Virus record (IMG/VR): IMGVR_UViG_3300043397_000005
Coordinates: 1-33,592 of that record
DNA length: 33,592 nt
Reading direction: 5' to 3' (one strand)
Origin: a virus
This document shows positions 28,126 to 33,592 of the stretch, piece after piece. Below the pieces are notes generated by a model, which was not told the origin of the DNA, searched no databases, and worked only from the letters and a program-made list of their open reading frames with translations. A program made the translations under genes and the position numbers. Positions within the stretch are counted from its first letter, which is position 1. The number at the start of each line of letters is the position of its first letter.

Positions 28126-29412
28126 TTAGCCCATCCAGCTATTTGCGCCACCGTAATTTTGAACGGGTCGCGGCCTTCTGCGCTCTTTGGGTTCGTTAAT
28201 CATCAGACCGATATAACGGAAAGCGTCAGCCCCGTGTGAATACTGGTCGTGAACAGGTGTTTTGCTGAATTGCTTGGTGTCTGGGTCAACATCGTAACGG
28301 TAGTGACGCAGGCATTGCAATCCATCGTAGCAATTGTCACGGTCAAACCAGCAGTTTCTGAAAATGGTTCGGGCAGCATTGATACTGTCCAAGATAGGGG
28401 TTTTGCCAATGATGCGAGTTTTGTAGCCAGCAGCCCTGACAATTTCCTCAATACTGCGACCATTGCCAGCCAAAGTCTTGTTCTCAGCGTCATGCGGCAG
28501 CCAAAGCGTGTCATAGATATACCCAAATGTTTGCATCTTTGCCAGATACTCGCTCATGGTTTGCTGGTTGCCTTCCATGTAACGAATAATGCGGGTTTCC
28601 ATGCCCACAAACTGCAAGAACCAAATGGCAGTAGCGTCAGACCAGCCTAAGTCAAAGATGGCGTGAACAGGCTTTGTAGGGTCATAGTTGACCTTTGTAA
28701 TGCGCCCATCCAATTCAGCCACTTGCATTTCACGGGCAAACACAGCGCCATCAACTGTTTGGCGGCACAAACCTTCCCAAACAACGTTGTAGGCTTGCGG
28801 GTCACGGCTTTTAAGCGCGTCTTTTTCATCCCGTAGCGTGTCAGGAAACCAAGGGTTATCAGACCAGTTGACCTTAACAACAATGGCGTTTTCAGGCGGC
28901 TTTAAAACAAATCGTTGATAGGTTTCGTCTGTTTCTAGATGCGGGTTAAACGTAATCCATATTTCGGATTGTTCCTTACGAATGGTAGGAATCAGCACAT
29001 CCCATGACATACGGCTAACCGATTGGGCTTCTTCCACCCAACAAATATCCACGCCTTCATAAGATTTGACGTTTGCCACGTTGTTTTTAAGGCCAACAAA
29101 GCTGAACTCTGAACCGTTCTTGCCACGGATGCTGTTTTGGGTTATTTCATAAAACCCAAGCAGACCAAGCGCTTGAATCTGGTCGGATAACAGCTTGTGG
29201 ACTGAATCCTTCATTGAAGTCATAAACTCACGCGCACAAAGCACACGGGTTGGCGTTTTAGCGGCAAGGATTAGTAAGGCACGAGCCACGCCCCAAGATT
29301 TAGCGCCACCGCGACCACCATACAGAACTTTGTAGCGTTGCCTCTCAAACAAGCATTGCAGCTTGATGGGAAACTCGGCTTTGGCTAGTGCCTGGGCGAC
29401 TGCATCACTCAT
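28126..29412 (-). CDS. terL: Terminase large subunit (PBSX/Terminase_3 type)
   Basis: A 428-residue packaging motor. The N-terminal ATPase has the Walker A motif GGRGGAKS (residues 32-39) and Walker B VDICWVEE (121-128). The C-terminal RNase-H-like nuclease begins around AIFDLGWSD (Asp254), with a further acidic site near GADAFRYI by the C-terminus. It pumps DNA through the portal and cuts concatemers. The start overlaps the small-subunit stop by 8 bases. The length is shorter than P22 gp2 (499) but usual for the PBSX group. Confidence 0.93.
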   Translation of the reverse strand: MSDAVAQALAKAEFPIKLQCLFERQRYKVLYGGRGGAKSWGVARALLILAAKTPTRVLCAREFMTSMKDSVHKLLSDQIQALGLLGFYEITQNSIRGKNGSEFSFVGLKNNVANVKSYEGVDICWVEEAQSVSRMSWDVLIPTIRKEQSEIWITFNPHLETDETYQRFVLKPPENAIVVKVNWSDNPWFPDTLRDEKDALKSRDPQAYNVVWEGLCRQTVDGAVFAREMQVAELDGRITKVNYDPTKPVHAIFDLGWSDATAIWFLQFVGMETRIIRYMEGNQQTMSEYLAKMQTFGYIYDTLWLPHDAENKTLAGNGRSIEEIVRAAGYKTRIIGKTPILDSINAARTIFRNCWFDRDNCYDGLQCLRHYRYDVDPDTKQFSKTPVHDQYSHGADAFRYIGLMINEPKERRRPRPVQNYGGANSWMG

Positions 29413-29755
29413 TTGGCTTTACAAACACCACTTGGATGCCGTTTAGCGCTTCACCATCAGCGCCAGTTACTTCCTGCTTCACAGTCTCGGACCAACGCAT
29501 TTGGCTCTTTGTCCACCAAATCAAGCTGGTTGTGTCGCCTGACACCGCCTTAGAAAACAGCGTCTTGGCGATTTGCCCGTTGGCTTTGGCCTTGCCCGTA
29601 TCAAGCTCGGTGCGGTAATACTTGCGCAGCGTCTTGTCATCAATCCCCACCAGAATGGCAATTTGCTCGTGCGGCAGGCCCAATCCGCTGGTGCTTTCAA
29701 CCAGCTTGCGCTTTTCATCGGTTGGCTCGTGAGCCTCTTGTGGAATTACTGGCAT
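29405..29755 (-). CDS. terS: Terminase small subunit-like protein
   Basis: A 116-residue protein with a helix-turn-helix in the first half (VESTSGLGLPHEQIAILVGI, DDKTLRKYYRTELDTG), a helical middle (KANGQIAKTLFSKAVSGDTT) and a flexible acidic end. This matches small terminases that bind the packaging site and recruit TerL. It lies directly upstream of terL with 8 bases overlap. The ribosome binding site is weak. Confidence 0.8.
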   Translation of the reverse strand: MPVIPQEAHEPTDEKRKLVESTSGLGLPHEQIAILVGIDDKTLRKYYRTELDTGKAKANGQIAKTLFSKAVSGDTTSLIWWTKSQMRWSETVKQEVTGADGEALNGIQVVFVKPNE

Positions 29756-29782
29756 CTTTTTTAAAGGGGAACTCGTGTTAAT

Positions 29783-30985
29783 TTAAACCGTTTCGGTTAC
29801 TTCTGTCAACAACTCAGCTTTTTTGCCTGTGAAGTCTTCCCATCGCTTGACGATTACATCGCAATACTTAGGGTCTAGCTCCATTACACGAGCCACACGA
29901 CCGTTCTTTTCGGCTGCAATCATTGTTGTGCCGCTTCCACCAAACGAATCTAGCACTATGTCGCCGCCCTTTGTGTTGTTGAGTAGTTGATACTCAAACA
30001 AAGCCACGGGCTTCATGGTTGGGTGTTCACCGTTGCGCGAAGGCTTCTCAAACTCCAAAATAGTCGTTTGTTTGCGGTCTGTTGCCCAAAGGTGGCCTGC
30101 GCCTTCTTTCCACCCATACAAGCAAGGCTCGTGCTTCCAGTGATAGTCTTGGCGACCCATAACCATGCTGGACTTCTTCCAAATAAGGCACTGGCGTACT
30201 TTCCAGCCTGCGTCTTGAGCTGCGCCACGGAAGTTGTAGCCTTCTGAATCGGCATGCCAAATATAAAAAACAGCGCCAGCTTTCATTACGGCATCGGCGG
30301 CAACGTAAGCATCGCGCAAGAACTGACGGAACTGATCATCGCCCATGCTGTCGTTCTGGATCGTCAGGCTGTCTTTTGTTTTGCCTTCATAGGCTACGTT
30401 GTAAGGCGGGTCTGTGAGCCACATATCCACAGCTTGACCGTCACAAAGGCGCTCTAAATGTTCAATACTGGTGCTGTCTCCGCACATAAGGCGGTGTTTG
30501 CCAAGTTTGTATATATCGCCAGGCTTTGTTTTGGGTTCAGAGGGCAGCGGTGGGGCTTCGTCTTCATCTGTAAGTCCAGCGTTCAATTCCACGGGGTTTA
30601 GCGCCTCAATCTCGTCAAGGCTAAAACCCGTCAATTCCAAATCAAAGCCAAGCTCTGCCAACTGGTCAAATTCCAGTTTTAGCATTTCATTGTCCCACCC
30701 TGCGTTTAACGCCAGGCGGTTGTCGGCAATGATGTAAGCCTTCTTTTGAGCTTCGGTCAGGTCTTTGAGTTCAATTGTTGGGACTTCCTTGTGGCCTAAC
30801 TTACGCGCAGCCATGAGGCGACCGTGGCCAGCAATAATGCCGTTGTCACCATCCACCAATATTGGGTTAGTCCAGCCAAATTCCTTGATGCTTGCCGCAA
30901 TCTGTGCCACCTGTTCGTCAGAGTGGGTGCGGCTGTTTTTCACATAAGGGATTAGTTCTGTGACCAGTTTAGTTGTGATTTTCAT
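29783..30985 (-). CDS. ParB-like domain fused to DNA methyltransferase
   Basis: A 400-residue two-domain protein. Residues 1-130 form a ParB/Sulfiredoxin-type domain (LIPYVKNSRTHSDEQVAQIA, IIAGHGRLMAARKLG), often fused to phage methyltransferases. Residues 155-395 are a beta-class N6-adenine/N4-cytosine methyltransferase with DPPYN (192-196) and DSFGGSGTT (346-354). HPTMKPVALFEYQL is the usual connecting helix. It lies before the terminase genes and is coupled by ATGA to the 48-residue gene upstream. Likely methylates phage DNA before or during packaging; target unknown. Confidence 0.92.
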   Translation of the reverse strand: MKITTKLVTELIPYVKNSRTHSDEQVAQIAASIKEFGWTNPILVDGDNGIIAGHGRLMAARKLGHKEVPTIELKDLTEAQKKAYIIADNRLALNAGWDNEMLKLEFDQLAELGFDLELTGFSLDEIEALNPVELNAGLTDEDEAPPLPSEPKTKPGDIYKLGKHRLMCGDSTSIEHLERLCDGQAVDMWLTDPPYNVAYEGKTKDSLTIQNDSMGDDQFRQFLRDAYVAADAVMKAGAVFYIWHADSEGYNFRGAAQDAGWKVRQCLIWKKSSMVMGRQDYHWKHEPCLYGWKEGAGHLWATDRKQTTILEFEKPSRNGEHPTMKPVALFEYQLLNNTKGGDIVLDSFGGSGTTMIAAEKNGRVARVMELDPKYCDVIVKRWEDFTGKKAELLTEVTETV

Positions 30986-31128
30986 TTCTTTTTAGCTGGC
31001 TTTTTGGCAGCTTCACGTTTTTCAGCGTAAGCGATTGCAACAGCTTGCTTTACGGGCTTGCCTGCTTTCACTTCCGCTTTAATGTTTTCTTTAAACGCTT
31101 TGGGGCTGGTCGATTTCTTGAGGGGCAT
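30982..31128 (-). CDS. Very basic 48-residue protein
   Basis: Reading from the ATG at 31128 gives a Lys/Ala-rich peptide (MPLKKSTSPKAFKENIKAEV, AGKPVKQAVAIAYAEKREA) ending AKKPAKKK. The GKPxKQAVAIA segment is familiar from small phage proteins. The basic tail suggests nucleic-acid binding. Its stop overlaps the methyltransferase start (ATGA), and its 5' part overlaps the preceding gene by 38 bases. Confidence 0.65.
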   Translation of the reverse strand: MPLKKSTSPKAFKENIKAEVKAGKPVKQAVAIAYAEKREAAKKPAKKK

Positions 31129-31258
31129 TTTGTTTCTCCACTTCGGCTAATTGCCATTTGCACTGCTCTAAAGCACCGTTAATCATGTGAATCTGAACTT
31201 CTAACTGTTTGCCTTGCGCCATCAGTTCGTCCATGCGCTTTTGGATTGCTTCTTTCAT
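31091..31258 (-). CDS. 55-residue coiled-coil protein
   Basis: Starts MKEAIQKRMDELMAQGKQLE and continues as one amphipathic helix to about residue 45. The start overlaps the upstream TGA (ATGA at 31258-31255). Helical heptads suggest an oligomer or a partner-binding peptide. No family recognised. Confidence 0.6.
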   Translation of the reverse strand: MKEAIQKRMDELMAQGKQLEVQIHMINGALEQCKWQLAEVEKQNAPQEIDQPQSV

Positions 31259-31377
31259 TTATCTTCTCCAGTTACTACGGTTGATTGTTTATGCAGTCGT
31301 GGGCGCTTCTTTGGGTCTTTTGCCTCAAGCATTTTGCCCAACTTCCATAAAAGCCATTGAATCTTACGCTTGAGCAT
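31255..31377 (-). CDS. 40-residue basic protein
   Basis: Reading from the ATG at 31377 (overlapping the upstream gene by 14 bases) gives MLKRKIQWLLWKLGKMLEAK followed by DPKKRPRLHK. The N-terminal segment is amphipathic and the rest basic. The TGA overlaps the next ATG. Its place between late small genes supports translation; function unknown. Confidence 0.5.
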   Translation of the reverse strand: MLKRKIQWLLWKLGKMLEAKDPKKRPRLHKQSTVVTGEDK

Positions 31378-31567
31378 TGGTTTCCCCAAAGTAGGCTAAC
31401 AGGTCAATGTCTTCGTTTATGTTCTTGAACCGTTCCTCAAACGAATACACAATGCCTTTATACAAACTGACATAGTAGCGGTTGCCGTTCTTTTTGTAGA
31501 ACTCCAACTGCTTCTTGGCTAATCCGTAAGCCAGCGCCAGCGTGTAAATGTTTTCTTTGACTATCAT
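31364..31567 (-). CDS. Hypothetical 67-residue late protein
   Basis: Begins MIVKENIYTLALAYGLAKKQ with Tyr/Asn-rich helices (FYKKNGNRYYVSLYKGIVYS) and an acidic end. It is coupled to the GroES-like gene by ATGA (31567-31564). It looks like a small soluble helical protein. No family recognised. Confidence 0.65.
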   Translation of the reverse strand: MIVKENIYTLALAYGLAKKQLEFYKKNGNRYYVSLYKGIVYSFEERFKNINEDIDLLAYFGETNAQA

Positions 31568-31851
31568 GCTTCTTCAACAAAACACACATCCATCCACGAC
31601 ATTTTCAAGCATTGGTCTTCACCTAGCTTTAGTGGCTCAAACTTCAGATATTCGTCTTTGGCTGTGTTCGCTACCGTACCAAAGTGGACTTTATCGCCCA
31701 TCTTTAAGCCTTGGCGCATAGCATCGTCACCCAAAGCGACAACGTGGCCTGTGGTTGGGTAGCCTTCCACCTTGCTCAAGTCCAAAACCTCAGACTTAAA
31801 GCGTTGTTCAGGTTTGACAATGATTTTGTCGCGCAATGGCTTGATGTTCAT
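31564..31851 (-). CDS. GroES-like co-chaperonin
   Basis: A 95-residue protein with the GroES fold signature: MNIKPLRDKIIVKPEQR at the start, TGHVVALGDD, KMGDKVHFGT (the conserved G-D-x-V strand), EYLKF, and a C-terminal WMDVCFVEE. The part between residues 17 and 32 (FKSEVLDLSKVEGYP) matches the mobile loop that binds GroEL. Length equals cellular GroES (97). No GroEL is encoded, so it would act with the host chaperonin, as T4 gp31 does for coat folding. It lies at the head of the late operon before the capsid genes. Confidence 0.85.
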   Translation of the reverse strand: MNIKPLRDKIIVKPEQRFKSEVLDLSKVEGYPTTGHVVALGDDAMRQGLKMGDKVHFGTVANTAKDEYLKFEPLKLGEDQCLKMSWMDVCFVEEA

Positions 31852-32075
31852 GCCGCCACCTTTTTGGTGTATTTGCGTTTTGGCTTGTCTTCTGTCATTT
31901 CACGAACAGGCAATGCAAGCATCTCAGGCACAGGCTCTGAGTAAGGCACAGGCGCAAATTCACCGCACCAATCATTTAGTGAACGGGTCTGGAATGTCGG
32001 AAAGCGCCGACAAGTTCCAACGCTGTGACTACTATCCACAAAGTAATCACAAGCCTTACAATTCTTAACAGACAT
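31848..32075 (-). CDS. Four-cysteine zinc-ribbon-like protein
   Basis: A 75-residue protein with four cysteines in the first half (NCKACDYF, Cys6 and Cys9; GTCRRFP, Cys22; DWCGEF, Cys37), a likely metal-binding knuckle, then a Pro-rich middle and a basic tail (DKPKRKYTKKVAA). A strong AAGGAG ribosome binding site lies 8 bases upstream. It is coupled to the GroES-like gene by ATGA. Confidence 0.7.
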   Translation of the reverse strand: MSVKNCKACDYFVDSSHSVGTCRRFPTFQTRSLNDWCGEFAPVPYSEPVPEMLALPVREMTEDKPKRKYTKKVAA

Positions 32076-32144
32076 GGCGAATCTCCTTATTTGCCTTGTT
32101 TAGAAGTCCTTGCAGTTCCTTCTCAACTGCTTGGGCTTCGTCTT

Positions 32145-32360
32145 TTAGCGGTAAGCTGCTTTTTCTTTAACGTAGCAGATGCCAGCAGTGCGACCAGTGT
32201 CAAACTTCTTGTCAGCGCCCACTGCGTCTTCTTTACCCATGCCAACACCACCTTTGACGGAACCAGCGCGTTCGCCAGTACGGTCAGAAGAAGTTGCGCC
32301 CATTGGTGCTTTAGCGCCAGTAGTGCTAGGGATGCCTTTGTTTGAATCCATCTTACCCAT
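32145..32360 (-). CDS. First late gene: 71-residue Gly/Lys-rich protein
   Basis: Starts MGKMDSNKGIPSTTGAKAPM, followed by SDRTGERAGSVKGGVGMGKE and FDTGRTAGICYV. It is low-complexity, basic and probably disordered. AAAGGA lies 7 bases upstream of the ATG, and a good sigma70 promoter (32389-32417) lies just before. A longer frame to 32480 would run through the promoter and is rejected. As first gene of the late operon it may be abundant. Function unknown. The 69 bases between it and the next gene hold only that gene's ribosome binding site. Confidence 0.7.
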   Translation of the reverse strand: MGKMDSNKGIPSTTGAKAPMGATSSDRTGERAGSVKGGVGMGKEDAVGADKKFDTGRTAGICYVKEKAAYR

Positions 32361-32388
32361 GATTTTTCCTTTAGGAAGTTGTTTGGTA

Positions 32389-32417
32389 ACTTTATGCCGT
32401 TGGTGGCACAATGTCAA
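32389..32417 (-). promoter_or_regulatory. Sigma70 promoter of the late leftward operon
   Basis: In the minus strand the perfect -35 TTGACA (32417-32412) and -10 TAAAGT (32394-32389, 4/6) have ideal 17-base spacing. The predicted start near 32382 leaves about 22 bases to the first ATG with a good ribosome binding site. It is the best-scoring promoter by eye in the window. Confidence 0.7.
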
Positions 32418-32439
32418 TGCAATTTTAACAGGAAATCCT

Positions 32440-32604
32440 ATGGCTACCAATTTTAAAGTCTCTGGCGACATGAAATCCAAAAAGACCCCAACAGGTCATT
32501 ACGAACCTGTCAAAGAGCATCGTGAAGAAATGCGCCGTATTGCTGCGGTTGAAAAAGAACTCAAGCGCCACGAGAAAATGCCAGCTTCTAAAGCTCACGG
32601 TTAA
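32440..32604 (+). CDS. Isolated plus-strand gene, 54-residue basic protein
   Basis: Starts MATNFKVSGDMKSKKTPTGH, with a charged helix (VKEHREEMRRIAAVEKELKR) and a basic end. An AGGA ribosome binding site lies 8-9 bases upstream. It is divergent from the late operon and convergent with the YbcO-like gene, overlapping it by 17 bases. The frame is open back to 32179, but only this start has a ribosome site. It may be a DNA-binding regulator at the late switch; inference. Confidence 0.65.
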   Translation: MATNFKVSGDMKSKKTPTGHYEPVKEHREEMRRIAAVEKELKRHEKMPASKAHG

Positions 32605-32908
32605 GCTCGTCAGGCCATTTACCTTGGCCTTTTAGCTGTGCAACGGTCTTTTGATAGGCCATTTGCCACAACATTCGGCGCTGTTCTTTGTTTAATCTTG
32701 CGCCTTGGTCTAGTTCTGTGTGGCATTTTTGACACAATGCGGCTGTGTATTCGTCACTTGCCTTGATTCCCCTGCCCTTGCCGTGTTCAGCCCAATTGCT
32801 GTGGGCGGCTTGGGTTTGGTCTTCTACATAGCAGTTTTGGCAGGGTAGGCTGGCTACGTTCTGAAGATGCTTCTTGCTTCTAAAGTAGTTGAACTTGGGA
32901 ATCATCAT
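32588..32908 (-). CDS. YbcO-like HNH-type nuclease
   Basis: A 106-residue protein with metal-binding cysteines LPCQNC (Cys23, Cys26), the QAAHSNWAEHGKGRGIKASD block (His36) and AALCQKCHTELDQG (Cys59, Cys62, His63). This matches the YbcO/DUF1364 family of small phage nucleases in the nin-like region. It lies at the end of the leftward early operon in the circle (after the 154-residue gene, ATGA overlap 32908-32905). A role in processing recombination intermediates is inferred. Confidence 0.8.
   Translation of the reverse strand: MMIPKFNYFRSKKHLQNVASLPCQNCYVEDQTQAAHSNWAEHGKGRGIKASDEYTAALCQKCHTELDQGARLNKEQRRMLWQMAYQKTVAQLKGQGKWPDELNREL
32612..32633 (+). terminator. Weak terminator of the isolated plus-strand gene
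   Basis: AGGCCA (32612-32617), 7-base loop, TGGCCT (32625-32630), then TTT (31-33), within the 3' end of the opposing YbcO-like gene. The hairpin is short and the T run weak, so the call is tentative. Confidence 0.35.
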
Positions 32909-33369
32909 ACGATTTCCACCACATCTTTTCCGTGACTTTTAATGTAATTGGCGGTCTTACGAATCATCTTTTCGTATTCTGACCGTGGGATGCTGGTGCG
33001 TTGAAGGTCGTGAAACTCCCACACATCCTTGATTGCTTTGATTCCTGCGCCTGATAAACCCATCTTTTTGGTTTCTTGGTAGCGTTTGGCAGATTCCAGC
33101 ATAGCAGTCTGTGCTTCTTGGCAATACGGCAGCACTTCAGGACCAATGCCAGCTTTGCCCATTGTTTCGGCAATGTTGATAACGTCAGCCAACCAGCGCC
33201 AATCTTCTGTTGTTCCCATGCCTTTGGTCATTGCATCAATGGCTGAAAGCTCACAAAGGCGCAGTTTGTCCAATGATTGCTTGTCAGACACAGCAGCGCC
33301 AGCAATTGCATGGGCTATTGGGTTGATGTTGGTTGACCAAACTTTGCGATTGCATCGTTTACGGCTCAT
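32905..33369 (-). CDS. Conserved phage protein of unknown function, 154 residues
   Basis: A helical protein starting MSRKRCNRKVWSTNINPIAH, with MTKGMGTTEDWRWLADVINI, GIGPEVLPYCQEAQTAMLES and VWEFHDLQRTSIPRSEYEK. This layout recurs in many phages after nin-type genes, but no function is known to me. It is coupled by ATGA on both sides (33369-33366; 32908-32905). It may be a virion- or recombination-linked soluble protein. Confidence 0.75.
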   Translation of the reverse strand: MSRKRCNRKVWSTNINPIAHAIAGAAVSDKQSLDKLRLCELSAIDAMTKGMGTTEDWRWLADVINIAETMGKAGIGPEVLPYCQEAQTAMLESAKRYQETKKMGLSGAGIKAIKDVWEFHDLQRTSIPRSEYEKMIRKTANYIKSHGKDVVEIV

Positions 33370-33551
33370 TTCTTGCCTTTGGTAATTGCCAAAAGTTCAA
33401 GCGTAATTTGATACAAGATTGGATAGGCTTCAGCGCCTTGTTCGTTTGCACCACGTTCATCAAGCAAATTATCAAGAAGTCTCATGTCATCTGTGCGCGT
33501 GTCTTTGATTATCAAAGCGTTTGTTTCTGCTTCTGTTGCGTATTGGTTCAT
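33366..33551 (-). CDS. Hypothetical 61-residue protein, full copy
   Basis: Starts MNQYATEAETNALIIKDTRT, a helical acidic protein ending ITLELLAITKGKK. The first 29 codons lie in the 127-base terminal overlap, so the gene joins directly to ninB in the circle (ninB TGA and this ATG overlap as ATGA). No family recognised. Confidence 0.7.
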   Translation of the reverse strand: MNQYATEAETNALIIKDTRTDDMRLLDNLLDERGANEQGAEAYPILYQITLELLAITKGKK

Positions 33552-33592
33552 TTTTCATCCTTTAATTCAATTCCGTTGTTAGCACACCAGGC
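33466..33592. repeat. Right copy of the 127-base terminal redundancy
   Basis: Identical to bases 1-127; joining the copies closes a circle of about 33,465 bases and restores the continuous leftward operon through ninB. Confidence 0.95.

Noticed and set aside
1-33592. tRNA genes, insertion sequences, integrase or attachment sites
   Set aside because: No cloverleaf, terminal inverted repeats with transposase, or recombinase motif was found on either strand by reading.

Overview
The window is an essentially complete genome of a small tailed phage with P22-like (podovirus) architecture, assembled as a circle. The first 127 bases recur exactly as the last 127 (1-127 = 33466-33592), leaving about 33,465 unique bases. 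A Gram-negative host is implied by the Rz/Rz1 spanin pair, the P22-type portal/coat/gp4/gp10 set and E. coli-like promoters. Codon use and protein style recall phages of freshwater proteobacteria, but the host cannot be fixed from sequence alone. I see no integrase, CI-type maintenance repressor, tRNA, insertion sequence or CRISPR array.

Layout. (1) Early leftward (minus) operon. It starts at a Cro-like repressor (5184) and runs through a MazG-like gene and a small membrane protein. After a structured leader (4441-4571) it continues through a replication protein, a DNA methyltransferase, about ten tiny accessory genes, a PD-(D/E)XK nuclease and NinB, across the circle junction to a YbcO-like HNH gene (32588). 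Almost every junction is a 4-base ATGA stop/start overlap. (2) Early rightward (plus) operon 5325-8431: Erf annealing protein, YqaJ exonuclease, an SSB-like protein, a winged-helix protein and small proteins. It diverges from cro around a control region with a GTTGC-N6-GCAAC operator. (3) Late leftward operon from 32360 to 8428: small proteins, a GroES-like co-chaperonin, a ParB-methyltransferase fusion, terminase, portal, scaffold, coat, head-fibre-like protein, glycosyltransferase, fibres, gp4 and gp10 connector proteins, three ejection-type proteins, a collar-type fibre and a lysis cassette (membrane proteins, Rz/Rz1, M15 endolysin). A good sigma70 promoter (32389-32417) precedes it, and terminators flank the coat gene and the gene after it. 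One isolated plus-strand gene (32440-32604) lies between the two leftward operons.

The genes give a coherent lytic programme: early repressor switch, replication initiation, recombination (exonuclease, annealing protein, SSB-like protein, NinB, junction-type nucleases), methylation of phage DNA, P22-style assembly and packaging aided by a phage GroES, ejection proteins, and spanin/endolysin lysis.

The most unusual element is the 5' leader of the replication genes (4450-4558). It holds two tandem hairpins whose 7-base apical loops are perfectly complementary, the second ending in a U-tract just before the ribosome binding site. All non-Watson-Crick pairs are G-U only in the leftward transcript. 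I propose a kissing-loop attenuator or a small regulatory RNA. Other points of note are a module shared by both connector proteins, a 12-codon bridging ORF, a possible leaderless cro message, and several genes under 60 codons recovered by reading the frames directly. No stretch longer than 300 bases lacks a gene.
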